Shown one piece after another: positions 25,022 through 35,700 of a stretch of 64,000 nt of DNA; positions within the stretch are counted from its first letter, which is position 1, and each line of letters starts with the position of its first letter. The stretch spans positions 1-64,000 of the forward strand of contig NZ_VWSF01000021.1 in the NCBI RefSeq assembly GCF_008629685.1, in the 5' to 3' direction. The notes beneath the pieces are model-generated. The model saw only the letters and a list, made by a program, of their open reading frames with translations, ran no database searches and was not told the DNA's origin. The position numbers and the translations under genes were made by a program. This DNA comes from Adhaeribacter rhizoryzae (GTDB taxonomy: Bacteria; Bacteroidota; Bacteroidia; Cytophagales; Hymenobacteraceae).

Positions 25022-26671
25022 TTAATTTTTCTTTTTCAAGACCAATACATAATCGTTGTCACCGGCCGGTGGCATAATCTCCAGCGTTCCGTTAGTGGCG
25101 GTAACTTTACCTTTGGTTGTTTTATTCGCCACCGGGTTAAACCACTGCGCCTCGTAAGTAATACTATGCAGGTTATACAACTTTACCGGAGTGGCCTTGG
25201 GCAGATAAACCACAATAGTTTTGCCGTCGGTGCTCCGCGAAACCGAAACAAACGCGGCGGGTTGCTGATCGCCGGGCTGCGCCATTAATAATTCGGGGCT
25301 TGGCTTTAAATTCCACCAATCTAAGGTGCGCATAAAGTTGGCTAAATATCCCACCTGCATACTGCCGGGCAATTTTATGCCCTGGTGCCACCGGCTCGCA
25401 TCTTCGCCTTTGCCGGCGTGGTTTAATATTTCTTCGCCTTCGCGCAGCCAGGGCCAAATGCCGTTAGCGCCGTAGGTAATACCGGCAACAGGGGCACTTA
25501 ACACACTCCAATAGCTGGCGTTGCGGACATCGGTAGCCGTAATATTAGGGCCAATTTCTTCGTAAACCGGTTCCATGTTTATGAGCGGACGCGGCGGCAA
25601 TTGACTCCAGGTAGTTGCCACCGGGCCTTTGTTCATAAAATTAATGGTGCGGGGATTGCTGTTGTGGCCCGATTGATAGCCAATAATATCGAGCCAGTTT
25701 TCGTGGGCATAAGCTTCTCCTATCCAGGAGCCGCCGCCCGGATGCAAAGCTACCAAACCCGGATGCTCGTCTTTAAAAACGGTCCGGCCAATATTTTTCC
25801 AGCGCTGTTCATTTTCGTCGGTATATTTACCATCACCGCCCAAAACCCAGATTACCTGGTTACCGCTGTAACGGGCCACCATATACCGCGCCAGCAAAAT
25901 GGCTTCTTCTTCGGGTAAATAATAGCCAGGGCTTAACTCACGGCCTTGTGCAGCACCCAAAGCCCATAAAAGTACTGGGGCGGCTACTAACCCGTGTTCG
26001 TTAATCTTGTCTATTTTGCCATCGAGGTGCTGAAAAAATGCGGGGTTAATTTTTATTTTACCGCTGCCCTCAAAAGCTACCTGGCCCAAACTGTTTTTAT
26101 CGCCGCCGCGCCATTGCGTGGTTACAAACTGAATAACATTATAACCGTTTTGCGCCCGGTGCGTCAGGTATGTATCCCATTCGGTTTCCGTAGACTTAAG
26201 GGTGCCATTCCAGGCGGTACAACCGGTCCAAAAAAAGGGGGTGCCATTGGCGTGGGTTAAGTGGTAAGTACCTTTGGGGTGAATAATTTCGCCGTGCTGG
26301 TAAATAGCCAGTTTGCTTTTATTACTGGTACAGTTAAAGCTGCCTTTTACCCCTTTCAGGCCGGTATTTCCGGTGTCTGAACAATCAGATTCCCAGGTCC
26401 AGGTGCCTTTTTCGTCGGGGGCAAACCGTACTTTCCAGTTGCGGCCCCCATCCCAGAAACCATTAATATTTTTTACCCGGCCCGTTGGCGAAGTAAACTT
26501 AACAGTGAACTTTTTTACCTCATAAAGCGGATTAGCGTACTCTTTCGTACTGGTAAAGGGTTGTTCAAATTTAGCCCAAATGCCCACGGCATCGGCCGCG
26601 TAACCGGGCAAAACCAGGCAGCAAGCTAAAAATAAGCTAAAAATTAAAAAGCGTTTGTGATAGGTAATCAT
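25022..26671 (-). CDS. Secreted apiosidase-like glycoside hydrolase (DUF5060-DUF4038)
   Basis: The product has 549 residues. A signal peptide (about 1-25, ending GYAA) is followed by a DUF5060 beta domain (about 28-115: VGIWAKFEQPF, GFWDGGRNWKVRFAPDEKGTW). Next comes a DUF4038 / apiosidase-like TIM barrel (about 125-440: YHLTHANGTPFFWTGCTAWN, MEPVYEEIG, ITYGANGIWPW). The C-terminus is a beta domain resembling the putative collagen-binding domain (about 450-549). By family knowledge such proteins remove apiose or other sugars from branched plant glycans; the actual substrate is unknown. It is first in the group with ribokinase, nucleoside hydrolase and ADP-ribosylglycohydrolase. A terminator lies between it and the upstream DUF1080 gene. 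Confidence 0.85.
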   Translation of the reverse strand: MITYHKRFLIFSLFLACCLVLPGYAADAVGIWAKFEQPFTSTKEYANPLYEVKKFTVKFTSPTGRVKNINGFWDGGRNWKVRFAPDEKGTWTWESDCSDTGNTGLKGVKGSFNCTSNKSKLAIYQHGEIIHPKGTYHLTHANGTPFFWTGCTAWNGTLKSTETEWDTYLTHRAQNGYNVIQFVTTQWRGGDKNSLGQVAFEGSGKIKINPAFFQHLDGKIDKINEHGLVAAPVLLWALGAAQGRELSPGYYLPEEEAILLARYMVARYSGNQVIWVLGGDGKYTDENEQRWKNIGRTVFKDEHPGLVALHPGGGSWIGEAYAHENWLDIIGYQSGHNSNPRTINFMNKGPVATTWSQLPPRPLINMEPVYEEIGPNITATDVRNASYWSVLSAPVAGITYGANGIWPWLREGEEILNHAGKGEDASRWHQGIKLPGSMQVGYLANFMRTLDWWNLKPSPELLMAQPGDQQPAAFVSVSRSTDGKTIVVYLPKATPVKLYNLHSITYEAQWFNPVANKTTKGKVTATNGTLEIMPPAGDNDYVLVLKKKN

Positions 26672-26753
26672 GCAGGTTAAAACTAAAATATGTAGAACAG
26701 CTTGGGGGGCACCTGGCGTTTAAGTAGCTTGAGGCAAACTCCTGGCAAAATAT

Positions 26754-26803
26754 ATAAATAAAATAGTCCCGGTTACTTTAGTAGCCGGGACTATTTTATT
26801 TAT
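26754..26803 (-). terminator. Strong terminator after the DUF1080 gene
   Basis: A perfect 19-bp stem (ATAAATAAAATAGTCCCGG, 26754-26772, against 26785-26803) has a 12-nt loop. On the minus strand it lies 33 bp after the DUF1080 stop, with A/T-rich outer stem acting as the U tract. Symmetry lets it work on both strands. It marks the 5' boundary of the ribose-salvage group. Confidence 0.85.
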
Positions 26804-26835
26804 ATCGACGACTTATAGCCGAGTAATCCCGAATA

Positions 26836-27642
26836 CTATAATTCTCTAATCCAGATATTACGGTAGCTGATAGGCTCGCTGGGGTCGCCGTGGTCTTGTA
26901 ATTTAATAGGCGCTTTACCGTGTACTTTGTACTGGGGCAAACCAATGTACACCGTTGGTCCTTTTAATTCAGTATTATTTTGTACAATAATGCCGTTGTG
27001 CATAACGGTTACCCGGGCCGGAGAAAACAACGTGCCATTTTCTTTAAACCTAGGCGCGGTAAAAACAATATCGTACACGTTCCATTCGCCGGGCTTGCGG
27101 GTGGCATTTACCAGGGGCGGCGTTTGCTTGTAAATACTGGCGGCCTGTCCGTTGGCATAAGTGCGGTTGTTATAAGAGTCTAGAATCTGCAACTCGTAAC
27201 CGTCATCGCCTCTGCCAGTAGAAGCTAAAAATAAACCGCTGTTGCCGCGGCCCTGGCCTTTGCCATTAATTTTTTCCGGAATCTGCCATTCTATGTGCAA
27301 TTGGTAATCCTGAAAAGCTTGTTTGGTTTGAATATTACCGGTTCCTTTTTTAACGGTAAAAACACCTTTATTCACGGTCCAGCCGGCAGGTTTGGCAGGG
27401 TCGTTCACCGATACCCACTGGTCCAGATTCTTCCCGTCGAACAACACAATGGCATCGGAAGGGGCAGTAGTGCCGGTTACCGGAGTAATAGCTTTTACTT
27501 CAGGCTCCCAAAACTCGGTCATGGCCGGCTCCATTTTAGGCGGCTTAGGCACATCCTGGGCTACTGCCGTGGTGAAACTTAAACATCCGAGGGCAAAAAC
27601 GGCGAAAGCAGTTTTCTTAAAATTAAAAGAAGAATTTTGCAT
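26836..27642 (-). CDS. Secreted DUF1080 / 3-keto-disaccharide hydrolase-type protein
   Basis: The 268-residue product has a signal peptide (ending TTAVAQ). The rest is one DUF1080 domain, a concanavalin-like jelly roll: AIVLFDGKNLDQWVSVND near residue 65, YQLHIEWQIPE, GRGNSGLFLASTGRGDDGYELQILDSY, and FTAPRF. Members have been shown to act on 3-keto-glycosides; others are only annotated by the fold. It is followed by a strong terminator and preceded by 176 bp of AT-rich DNA before the haloperoxidase-like gene, so it may form the end of the SusC/SusD locus transcript or its own unit. Confidence 0.88.
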   Translation of the reverse strand: MQNSSFNFKKTAFAVFALGCLSFTTAVAQDVPKPPKMEPAMTEFWEPEVKAITPVTGTTAPSDAIVLFDGKNLDQWVSVNDPAKPAGWTVNKGVFTVKKGTGNIQTKQAFQDYQLHIEWQIPEKINGKGQGRGNSGLFLASTGRGDDGYELQILDSYNNRTYANGQAASIYKQTPPLVNATRKPGEWNVYDIVFTAPRFKENGTLFSPARVTVMHNGIIVQNNTELKGPTVYIGLPQYKVHGKAPIKLQDHGDPSEPISYRNIWIREL

Positions 27643-27818
27643 GGGTGTTATTAATATTTAAAGTTGGTTAGTTTAATATTTTGTAAAAATGGCAATTACT
27701 AATTAATTGATCTTAATTTGATTTATTAATTTATTTCGGATCTACTATTAAAACCAGGCATTATGCTAGTGCTATTGCAAGGTAAATATTATAAATCAAA
27801 TATTTACCTAAACCAGAA

Positions 27819-29189
27819 CTACTTTACCGGCGTTTGCGCAACTGTAGCTACTGCCTTATTTGGCTTGCGGGTTTTCAATTTTGCTACTAAATAATTGCCT
27901 ACCTGGGTTCCTTCTACCGCACCATTTTCTATCGCCGACATAAAGTGAATGCCTCCGTAAAGCCGGCTAATGGCTGCCTCGTCGGCAGCCGCTTTAAACG
28001 ATTTAAAGGAACGCGGTGGCAAACCATAAGCTACTTCCGTAGAATCAATATATTCAAAAGAAGGCCCGAATAAATCGGTCAGGACGACAGCGGCGGCATT
28101 AGATATTACGCTGTGGCCACTAGGATATTCCGGAAAGGGCGGCGTTTGCAGCAGAGGCACCCAGTTTTTATCTAAATGTTCGTTTATAGCAGTTTCGGGC
28201 CGAATCCGGTCGCTGCGGTATTTTTCGTCCCAGCAACTAATAAAACCATCGGCCAGCGAAAGCGTTACGCGGGTATAAGCTTCCAGGGTTTGCATTAAAT
28301 CGGCTTTGGCCTGGCGGGTAGCAATACCGGTAATGCCCAGCCAATGACCGCCGGGCGTTATTTTTTTTGTGGCGTACATCACGTGGCCAGTAACGTGCAT
28401 CACAAACGGGTTGCAATCCCAGAAACTGGCAATTTTTCGCTGCTCCTCGGTTAATTTATTGGTGGTTTCGTAAACCTGTACCATTTCCTGGTAAAAGCCA
28501 CTGTTTTTAGCCGGATTAAACGCAACGGGCACGGCCGGGGAAAACTGGTTGCACGAGTCTATTACAAACGGCCGTATTTTAAACCAATTGGGTTCAATGG
28601 CATCCATGTAAGCAGGCGGGGTGGGTACCCAATGACCGGGCTTTTTGGTTACCTGGTGCCGGAAGCCCCGGGTTTGTTTGTAGCCGTCTTCGTTGGCATA
28701 AGCCATAATTGCTTTTGCTACCGTTTGTCCGTAACGTATTGAGCGGGCGTATACTTCCTGCGGTACACCCATTTCTAAATATTTGGCGTAAACATCGGCT
28801 TCATATTTATCTAGTTTATCGCCTGAAAAAGTAAGGTTACGCCCAACGGTTAAAAAAGCGTTTAAACTGGCCAGCGGATAACAATATGCAGAATCTTTTG
28901 CGGGTTGCGGAATACCTTTAAAACCATTGAGTTGTCCCGCCAGCGATTGGTACCCCGGATAATCATGCACTAATATTTCGTAAGCCGCAATATGGGGGTA
29001 CGCGTAAATGCGACTGGCTACCGGCGGCGAAAAAATATCGTGCACAATAACCGCCGTTAATTTATTTACCGATTGCCGAAAAAACTCCGGGTTAGCCGCG
29101 GCTGCTTTATAATCTTTAGTTGGTTGCTGACAGCCCCATGTACAACACCAAAGCAACAGCCAGAAACAACCTTTAAAATACCTTTTCAC
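27819..29189 (-). CDS. Vanadium-haloperoxidase-like PAP2 lipoprotein
   Basis: The 456-residue product starts with a lipoprotein signal (lipobox Cys20, TWGCQQP). The PAP2/haloperoxidase core is all helical, with K-x6-RP (KYRSDRIRP), PSGH (His359, PSGHSVISNAAAV) and SR-x5-H (SRLYGGIH). In bona fide vanadium haloperoxidases the last motif continues x3-D; here that Asp is Ala (HFMSA). It belongs to the vanadium-dependent haloperoxidase branch of the PAP2 phosphatase superfamily, commonly found next to FG-GAP/ASPIC lipoprotein genes in Bacteroidota. Phosphatase or halogenation activity cannot be told from sequence. It lies 63 bp after the second ASPIC gene, probably the same transcript. Confidence 0.85.
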   Translation of the reverse strand: MKRYFKGCFWLLLWCCTWGCQQPTKDYKAAAANPEFFRQSVNKLTAVIVHDIFSPPVASRIYAYPHIAAYEILVHDYPGYQSLAGQLNGFKGIPQPAKDSAYCYPLASLNAFLTVGRNLTFSGDKLDKYEADVYAKYLEMGVPQEVYARSIRYGQTVAKAIMAYANEDGYKQTRGFRHQVTKKPGHWVPTPPAYMDAIEPNWFKIRPFVIDSCNQFSPAVPVAFNPAKNSGFYQEMVQVYETTNKLTEEQRKIASFWDCNPFVMHVTGHVMYATKKITPGGHWLGITGIATRQAKADLMQTLEAYTRVTLSLADGFISCWDEKYRSDRIRPETAINEHLDKNWVPLLQTPPFPEYPSGHSVISNAAAVVLTDLFGPSFEYIDSTEVAYGLPPRSFKSFKAAADEAAISRLYGGIHFMSAIENGAVEGTQVGNYLVAKLKTRKPNKAVATVAQTPVK

Positions 29190-29252
29190 TTTTGCTTAAA
29201 CTAATTCTTCTTAACAATATAATTTATTCTTTTTACAACCCCTATCCCAGTG

Positions 29253-32200
29253 TTATAATTGTGCCTTTTTTATTTCCTCACTTTTTGTTTTAACAACCAG
29301 GTTTTCGCGCGGGTTCTTCGTTCTCCGGAATATTTGCAGCGGCAAATCGTTGCGGGCTACTAATAATAATTCGCCGTTTGAGGTTTGCAGCGGCTTAATA
29401 TCCCGCACCTGGCCTTCTAACACCAAACCGCCTTGGGTGGGCAATATAGCTTTAAATTTTCCGTGACCGTTGCCCTGTAATAGTAAGCCGTAACTGGCAT
29501 CGTAACGTCCCTGGTACGGGCTTACGCCGTAAAAATTACCGCCCATTAAAATATCCAGGTTGCCATCGTTATTCATATCGGTTAGGTGCAACGCAAATAT
29601 TTTAGATACTTGCGCCTCGCGCGGCAAAGCGTATAGCTTAAATTTTTTATTCCCTAAATTTTCGAGGTAAACCGATTCGAACGTATTTACTTCTAAAACT
29701 TTAGCAGCTGCTAACTGGTCTTTATCAAATATTTGGTCGATGGTTTTGCCGGCAAAATCGCGGTAGTTGGTAAACTTTTTATTTACCAGCGGCATTTGCT
29801 TGCCCAACTCGTCTTTAGAAGCTACCGGGTACCAGTTCTGGTCTATTTGGTAAGCCAGCAGGTGATCTAAAGTTTGGTTGCCGTCTATATCTTTCAGGTA
29901 CAGCTTCAGGGCACCCTTTTCCTGCTTGCGCAATTTGGTATTGGTACCCAGGTTGCCCACTACAAAATCAAGGTCTCCGTCTTTGTCGAAATCGGCAGTT
30001 TTAATGACTTGCCAGAAACCGGTAGCAGCGGCTAAGCCGGTAGCATTATTCAAAATAAATTTACCTTTCTGGTTTTCGTACACCTGCACGGGCATCCAAT
30101 CACCGACTACTACTAAATCCAAATCGCCGTCCTGGTCATAGTCGGCCCACTGGCCATCGGTTACCATACCGGCTTTTTGCAGCGCAGGGGCTATTTTGGC
30201 TGTGGCATCCGTAAAACGCCCCTGCCCATCGTTTAGTAATAAATATGATTTAGGACTCATGCCGTATTGGTAGCCAAGCACGCGCCCACCCACAAATAAA
30301 TCCAGGTCGCCGTCTTTATCAAAATCGGCGGGCCGCACACAGCTTTTATTGTCGTACATGGCCGGCAGGTTTTGGCTGCGACTAAAATTACCTTTGCCGT
30401 CGTTCAGGTACAGCCGGTCGAATAGCTCCGGCATTTTATCGTAAAACTCGTTGCCGCCAGATACCACGTACAAGTCTAAATCTTTATCGTTATCGGCATC
30501 AAAGAAAACCGCATCTACATCTTCGTAAGTAGAGTCTGTTTGGAAAAGCGATTGGTTGGTAGAAGTAAATTTGCCGTTTGTGCTTTGTACAAATAATGCG
30601 CCGGCCTGCCATTTGGCGCCGCCCACGTAAAAATCTTCCAGGCCATCGTTGTTTACATCGCCTACCGCTAACTTGGGCCCTTCGGTAGATACCTGAAATG
30701 GCATCAGGCTTTCGCGGTAATAATCTAAATAATTGTTCTCGGCGTGTTTGTAATTTACCGCGAAGGTTTGGGTTGCTTCGGTAAATAACGGCTGGGTTTT
30801 AGGGAATAATTGGGCATAGAAAGTCTGCCCTTCCGCCTGTGCATCAACTTGTTTTAAAATTAAAGTAGAATTAACTTTTACATTAGCTTTTACCTCCGCT
30901 TTTTGATTTCCCCAAATTACAATTAAGGTATCAACGCTGGTAAGTTTACCTAAACCAAAAGTAAGCGTTGGCTCTACACTCGATAAAAAGCCCCGCGTAG
31001 GATGTAACTGTTGGGTTTGCAGTTGACCTTTGCTTTTTAAATATACCTTAGCCCCTAAACCAAATTTATTCAGGTTATCGCCGACCAATTTAATTTTTAA
31101 ATAATTGTTTTTGGTTAGTTGGTTGCTGTTGTTGCGGTAAATACCGGCGGCTTCGTTTATATTGTTGGTAATTAAATCCAAGTCGCCATCGTTGTCTAAA
31201 TCGGCGTAAGCAGCCCCATTCGAAATATTGGCTTCTTTAAAGCCCCAGGCTTCCGATTTATCCTGAAACTTTAAATTGCTGGTGCCGCGGTACAAATAAT
31301 TATGCACTTTGCCTTCGGGCATCATGCCAATGGCTTTGTTGTCGAGGTGGTTCGAGGTTTCCATGGCGTAGCGCAAGGAATCGTCGGCGGCAAATTTCAC
31401 GTAATCCAGGTTGTTGGGCCGATGCGCAATGCCGTTGGATATAAAAATATCTTTGATGCCATCGTTGTCATAATCGGCTAGTAAAGGCGCCCAACTCCAG
31501 TCGGTGGCAGCTACGCCGGCCATTAACCCAATATCCGAGAATTTCTGACCGCCTACATTTAGCTGCAAACAGTTGCGGCTGTACTGGTTAAAATAACCGT
31601 AAGCCAGTTTATACTGGTAAATATCGAAGGGGTCTTCACCCAAAGATGCTTTTTCAATGGTTTCATCTTCCGGATACATATCCAGCGTCATAATATCGGG
31701 GTAGCCGTCGTTGTTCATGTCGGCAGCGTCGTTGCCCATCGAGAAGCGGCTCAGGTGCCGGAAATGCTCTTTCACGCTTTCGGTAAAAGTGCCGTTGCCA
31801 TTGTTCAGGTAATAATAATCGTCCTCATGAAAGTCATTCGACACGTAAATATCGTCCCAGCCATCGTTATTTAAATCTGAGATAGCAATACCCAAACCAT
31901 AGCCCATGGCTGCCTGGTATATTTTGGCCTGCTTGCTTACATCTTTAAACTTCACAACTGTACCTTTTGGAGCTTGGCCTTTAGCCGTAATCATTTGGTT
32001 TTCGAGTAAATAATCGCCGGCTTCGTTGTTTTGCAGGTGGCGCGTCGAGACCCGATCGTAGCTGCGCGAAGTATGCACAGCGTGGTTGAGCAGGTACACA
32101 TCCAGGTCCCCGTCGCGATCGTAGTCAAAGAAAGCGGCTTGGGTGGCAAAACCCGTAAAGTCCAGACCATAATCAGCGGCTTTTTCGGTGAAGGAAATAT

Positions 32201-32720
32201 TGCCATCTGGCCCTAAACCGTTGTTAATGTATAATTCATTCGAGCCTTCCAAGCCCCGGAAATTACCAACTGCACACACGTAAATATCCAGTAAGCCATC
32301 GCCGTTTACATCGGCCATGGTTACCCCCGTTTTCCAATCGGCAAAGCCCTGCACACCGGCAATTTCCGAAATATCCTGGAATTGCATCTGGCCTTTATTC
32401 AGGTATAATTTGTTTTTGCCTTGGTTCGAAACAAAGAACAAGTCTACCAAGCCATCGTTGTTTACATCGCCGGCAGCTACGCCCGCGCCATTATAAAAAT
32501 AGAGGTAATCCAGGATGTTTAACTTTTCGGTGGGCTTTAATTTATTAACAAAATTTATGTTGGTCTGCGTAGAATCGGTTAGTACAAAAAGTGGTTTTTC
32601 TGCTGCGTTGGTTGCCTTTTTACCCGAACAAGCGGAAGCTAAGCCAACTAAAATTAACAGCAAGCCGGAAAAATAAAACAGGATATTACTTTTTGTAACT
32701 AAATATTTGTACTTGCTCAT
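29253..32720 (-). CDS. FG-GAP/VCBS repeat lipoprotein with ASPIC/UnbV domain (second copy)
   Basis: The product has 1155 residues with a lipobox at Cys31 (GLASACSGK). Two blocks of FG-GAP/VCBS repeats with calcium loops (DVNNDGLVDLFFVSN, DYDNDGIKDIFISNG, DFDKDGDLDLFVGGR) flank an ASPIC/UnbV domain at about residues 545-625 (HPTRGFLSSVEPTLTFGLG). The repeats should fold as beta-propellers on the cell surface or periplasm. The role is unknown; in Bacteroidota such genes follow susC/susD and likely bind or process glycans or proteins. Its first 35 bases overlap the end of the upstream paralogue, showing translational coupling. Confidence 0.9.
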   Translation of the reverse strand: MSKYKYLVTKSNILFYFSGLLLILVGLASACSGKKATNAAEKPLFVLTDSTQTNINFVNKLKPTEKLNILDYLYFYNGAGVAAGDVNNDGLVDLFFVSNQGKNKLYLNKGQMQFQDISEIAGVQGFADWKTGVTMADVNGDGLLDIYVCAVGNFRGLEGSNELYINNGLGPDGNISFTEKAADYGLDFTGFATQAAFFDYDRDGDLDVYLLNHAVHTSRSYDRVSTRHLQNNEAGDYLLENQMITAKGQAPKGTVVKFKDVSKQAKIYQAAMGYGLGIAISDLNNDGWDDIYVSNDFHEDDYYYLNNGNGTFTESVKEHFRHLSRFSMGNDAADMNNDGYPDIMTLDMYPEDETIEKASLGEDPFDIYQYKLAYGYFNQYSRNCLQLNVGGQKFSDIGLMAGVAATDWSWAPLLADYDNDGIKDIFISNGIAHRPNNLDYVKFAADDSLRYAMETSNHLDNKAIGMMPEGKVHNYLYRGTSNLKFQDKSEAWGFKEANISNGAAYADLDNDGDLDLITNNINEAAGIYRNNSNQLTKNNYLKIKLVGDNLNKFGLGAKVYLKSKGQLQTQQLHPTRGFLSSVEPTLTFGLGKLTSVDTLIVIWGNQKAEVKANVKVNSTLILKQVDAQAEGQTFYAQLFPKTQPLFTEATQTFAVNYKHAENNYLDYYRESLMPFQVSTEGPKLAVGDVNNDGLEDFYVGGAKWQAGALFVQSTNGKFTSTNQSLFQTDSTYEDVDAVFFDADNDKDLDLYVVSGGNEFYDKMPELFDRLYLNDGKGNFSRSQNLPAMYDNKSCVRPADFDKDGDLDLFVGGRVLGYQYGMSPKSYLLLNDGQGRFTDATAKIAPALQKAGMVTDGQWADYDQDGDLDLVVVGDWMPVQVYENQKGKFILNNATGLAAATGFWQVIKTADFDKDGDLDFVVGNLGTNTKLRKQEKGALKLYLKDIDGNQTLDHLLAYQIDQNWYPVASKDELGKQMPLVNKKFTNYRDFAGKTIDQIFDKDQLAAAKVLEVNTFESVYLENLGNKKFKLYALPREAQVSKIFALHLTDMNNDGNLDILMGGNFYGVSPYQGRYDASYGLLLQGNGHGKFKAILPTQGGLVLEGQVRDIKPLQTSNGELLLVARNDLPLQIFRRTKNPRENLVVKTKSEEIKKAQL

Positions 32721-35700
32721 TGTTCTTAGCTAAAATAATAAGTGGCTGCCCGTTGGCACCCGTAATTTGCCGCGATTGCCGCACTTGCCCTTTCGTAAAA
32801 AACCCGGATTCGCGGGAAGGAATTGCCTCAAATTTGCCTTGCCCTTTTCCTTGTAACACCAATCCATAATTGGCATCGTAGCGGCCTATTTCGGGTAAAA
32901 CATCAAAGAAATTACCGGTCAGCAATAAATCCAGCACGCCATCGTGGTTGTAATCGAAGGTTTGAATGCTGTGCACCGGCGAAAACTGTGCCTCCAAAGG
33001 CAAAGCTTGCAACGTAAATTTAAAATTGCCCTGGTTGAGCAATAAAGAAGTATGCGGGTTCACGGCTTTTTTAATAATTGCGCCCTGCAAATCTTCCGGC
33101 GAGAAAATATCGGTAACCTGCTTGTTGGCAAAATCAGCAAACCGCAAATATTTCTTTTTAATGCTGGGCACTTGTTTCTGGAGTTCCTGTTTCAGCACCA
33201 TGGGGTAGCTTTTGCCTTCTTCGGTGTAGCACGAAATAATTTGCTCTACGGTGCCATTCTTGTCGAAATCGCCCACGTATAATTCGGCTGGTTGACTGGT
33301 GCTGGCCAAAATGCGGCTGTTTTGCCCCTGGTTGCCCAAAATAAAATCCTGGTCGCCGTCGCCGTCCACATCGGCGGCAGCAATTGTATTCCACCAGCCC
33401 GCTAAGTTGGCAGCATCGGCGGCTTTAGAAAGAACCGGACTCTGGGTAAAGTTGCGGCCGTTATTATTTTTAAAGACCGTAACGGGCATCCAATCGCCGG
33501 TTAAAAGCAATTCGGGATATTTATCGTTGTTCAGGTCGGCCCAGACGGCGTCGGTAATCATACCCAATTCACTTTTGGGCAAATACCGTTTGGTGTAATT
33601 CTTAAAATTGCCGGTACCATCGTTAATGTATAAATAGCTGGGCGGATCGTAGCCGTATTTGCCCGGAATCATGCGGCTGCCAATAAATAAATCTATATCG
33701 CCATCCAAATCAAAATCGGCGGCAGCTACGCAGGAACCGTTTTCGGCAATATTGGGCAAACGGTTATCGCGCGTAAAATTGCCTTTGCCATCGTTCAGGT
33801 AAAAGCGGTCCAATAATTCCGGGGCGTTAGGCTGAAATTCGTTGCTGCCGGTTACCACGTACAAATCCAGATCTTGGTCGTTATCGGCATCAAAAAATAT
33901 TGCATCTACATCTTCGTAAACACTATCGGCTTTAAAAGCCAGCGGCGATTTATCTATAAAAGTGCCGTTTTTTTGCTGAATAAATATTTTTTTACCTGAC
34001 CCAGCGGCTCCGCCCAAATACACATCTTCCAGGCCATCGTTGTTAACATCGCCGGTAGCCAGCGCCGGCCCCTGCGTCGAAAACATTTGTTTTAACAGGC
34101 CATCGCGGTTAAAATCCACAAAATGGCTTTCGGTATGCTTATAATTTAGCTTTATCTGCTTGGTTACGTCAGTGAAAGGTTTAACTGAAGTTTCTTTCTT
34201 AGGTTTATAAGTGCGGTTTGCTTGTTTATAATCCAATAATATTTCCTGGTTAGCTTTAACCGGCTTTATCACCTGCATTTTATCGTCGGGCCATACCACG
34301 CTCACCGAATCAATATTGGCCTGCTTGCCTAACCCAAAAACTAATGTTAAATCTACTGATGATTCAAAACCCCGGTTAGGAATTTGCTGCTGGTAAATAT
34401 TTTTATCGGGTTGGTGCACATACACTTTGGCGCCCACGCCGTAGCTGTTTTTACCCGGACCTTTTAGTTTTACCCGCAGGTAATTGTTCTTCAGGCTTTG
34501 GGTAGTTTTATTCTGAAAAACAGAGACCGGCGAATTTACATTATTTATTACCAGGTCCAGGTCGCCGTCGTTGTCTAAATCGCCGTAAGCGGCCCCGCTC
34601 GAAAAGGTAGGCGCGTCTAAACCCCAATCAACAGCCGTATTTTTAAATTGAAGATTGCCATAGTTTTTAAAGGCGTAATTGGCAATAGGTTCAGAAGGCA
34701 CTTTATCTAAAAATTCTTTAAAATCGAACTTTTTACCAGCAGCCATCTGGCGCATGTTATCTTCGTCGGCCAGGAAGTTTACAAAATCTAAATCGGTGAG
34801 GCTTTTGGCAATACCGTTAGCTACAAAAATATCTTTCAGGCCGTCGTTGTCCATGTCGAAAAGCAACGCTCCCCAACTCCAATCCGTGGCATGCACCCCC
34901 GAGAGCCGGGCCACTTCGCTGAACGTGCCGTCGCCGTTGTTCAGGTGCAGCATGTTTTGCATGTACTGGTAATGAAAGTCGCGGTCGAGTTTTAGCTGAA
35001 ATAAATCATAACCCTCGTAAGAGCCGGTGGTTTTAAGCCGTTTGTCCTGGCCCGGCAGCATATCGGTTACATAAATATCCAGGTTGCCATCGTTGTTGAT
35101 GTCGGCAATATCGGCGCCCATCGAAGACAAACTTTGGTGCTGCATCCAATCTTTGGAAGATTCGGTAAAAGACCCGTTTTTATTGTTGATGTAAAGGTAA
35201 TCGCGCTCGTAAAAATCGTTCGAAATATAAATATCCGACCAGTTATCGTTGTTTACATCGCCTATTGTAATGCCTAGGCCAAAGCCAATAATGCTGCCGT
35301 AAATACCAGCTTCCGCGCTGATATCGGTAAAATATTCGCCGTCGTTCCGGAAGAATTTATGCCCACCCAAAGAATCGCGCTGGTCGCGGAGGTTGCTGTA
35401 TTGCAACTTACCTACCGGAATAAAACTGTTGTTCAGCAGAAACATATCCAGGTCGTTGTCCCGGTCATAATCGAAAAAGGCGGCGTGGGTAGAAAAGCCG
35501 TGGTCGTTCAGTTTAAATTCGGCGGCTTTTTCGGCGTAAATGGGTACGCCATTTTTATCCAGGCCCTGGCAAATATAAAACTCGTTGGCGCGGTCGTCGT
35601 TGGAGCGGTTACCAGCGTTGCACACGTAAATATCCAGCAGGCCATCGCCGTTTACATCAGCAAAAGTGGCGCCGGTGCTCCAGGCCCGCTTGCCGGCAAC

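Noticed and set aside
32686-32720. Overlap of the two ASPIC genes as a possible assembly or annotation error
   Set aside because: Both reading frames are intact, the downstream one has a proper lipoprotein signal from its overlapping start, and no better later start exists.
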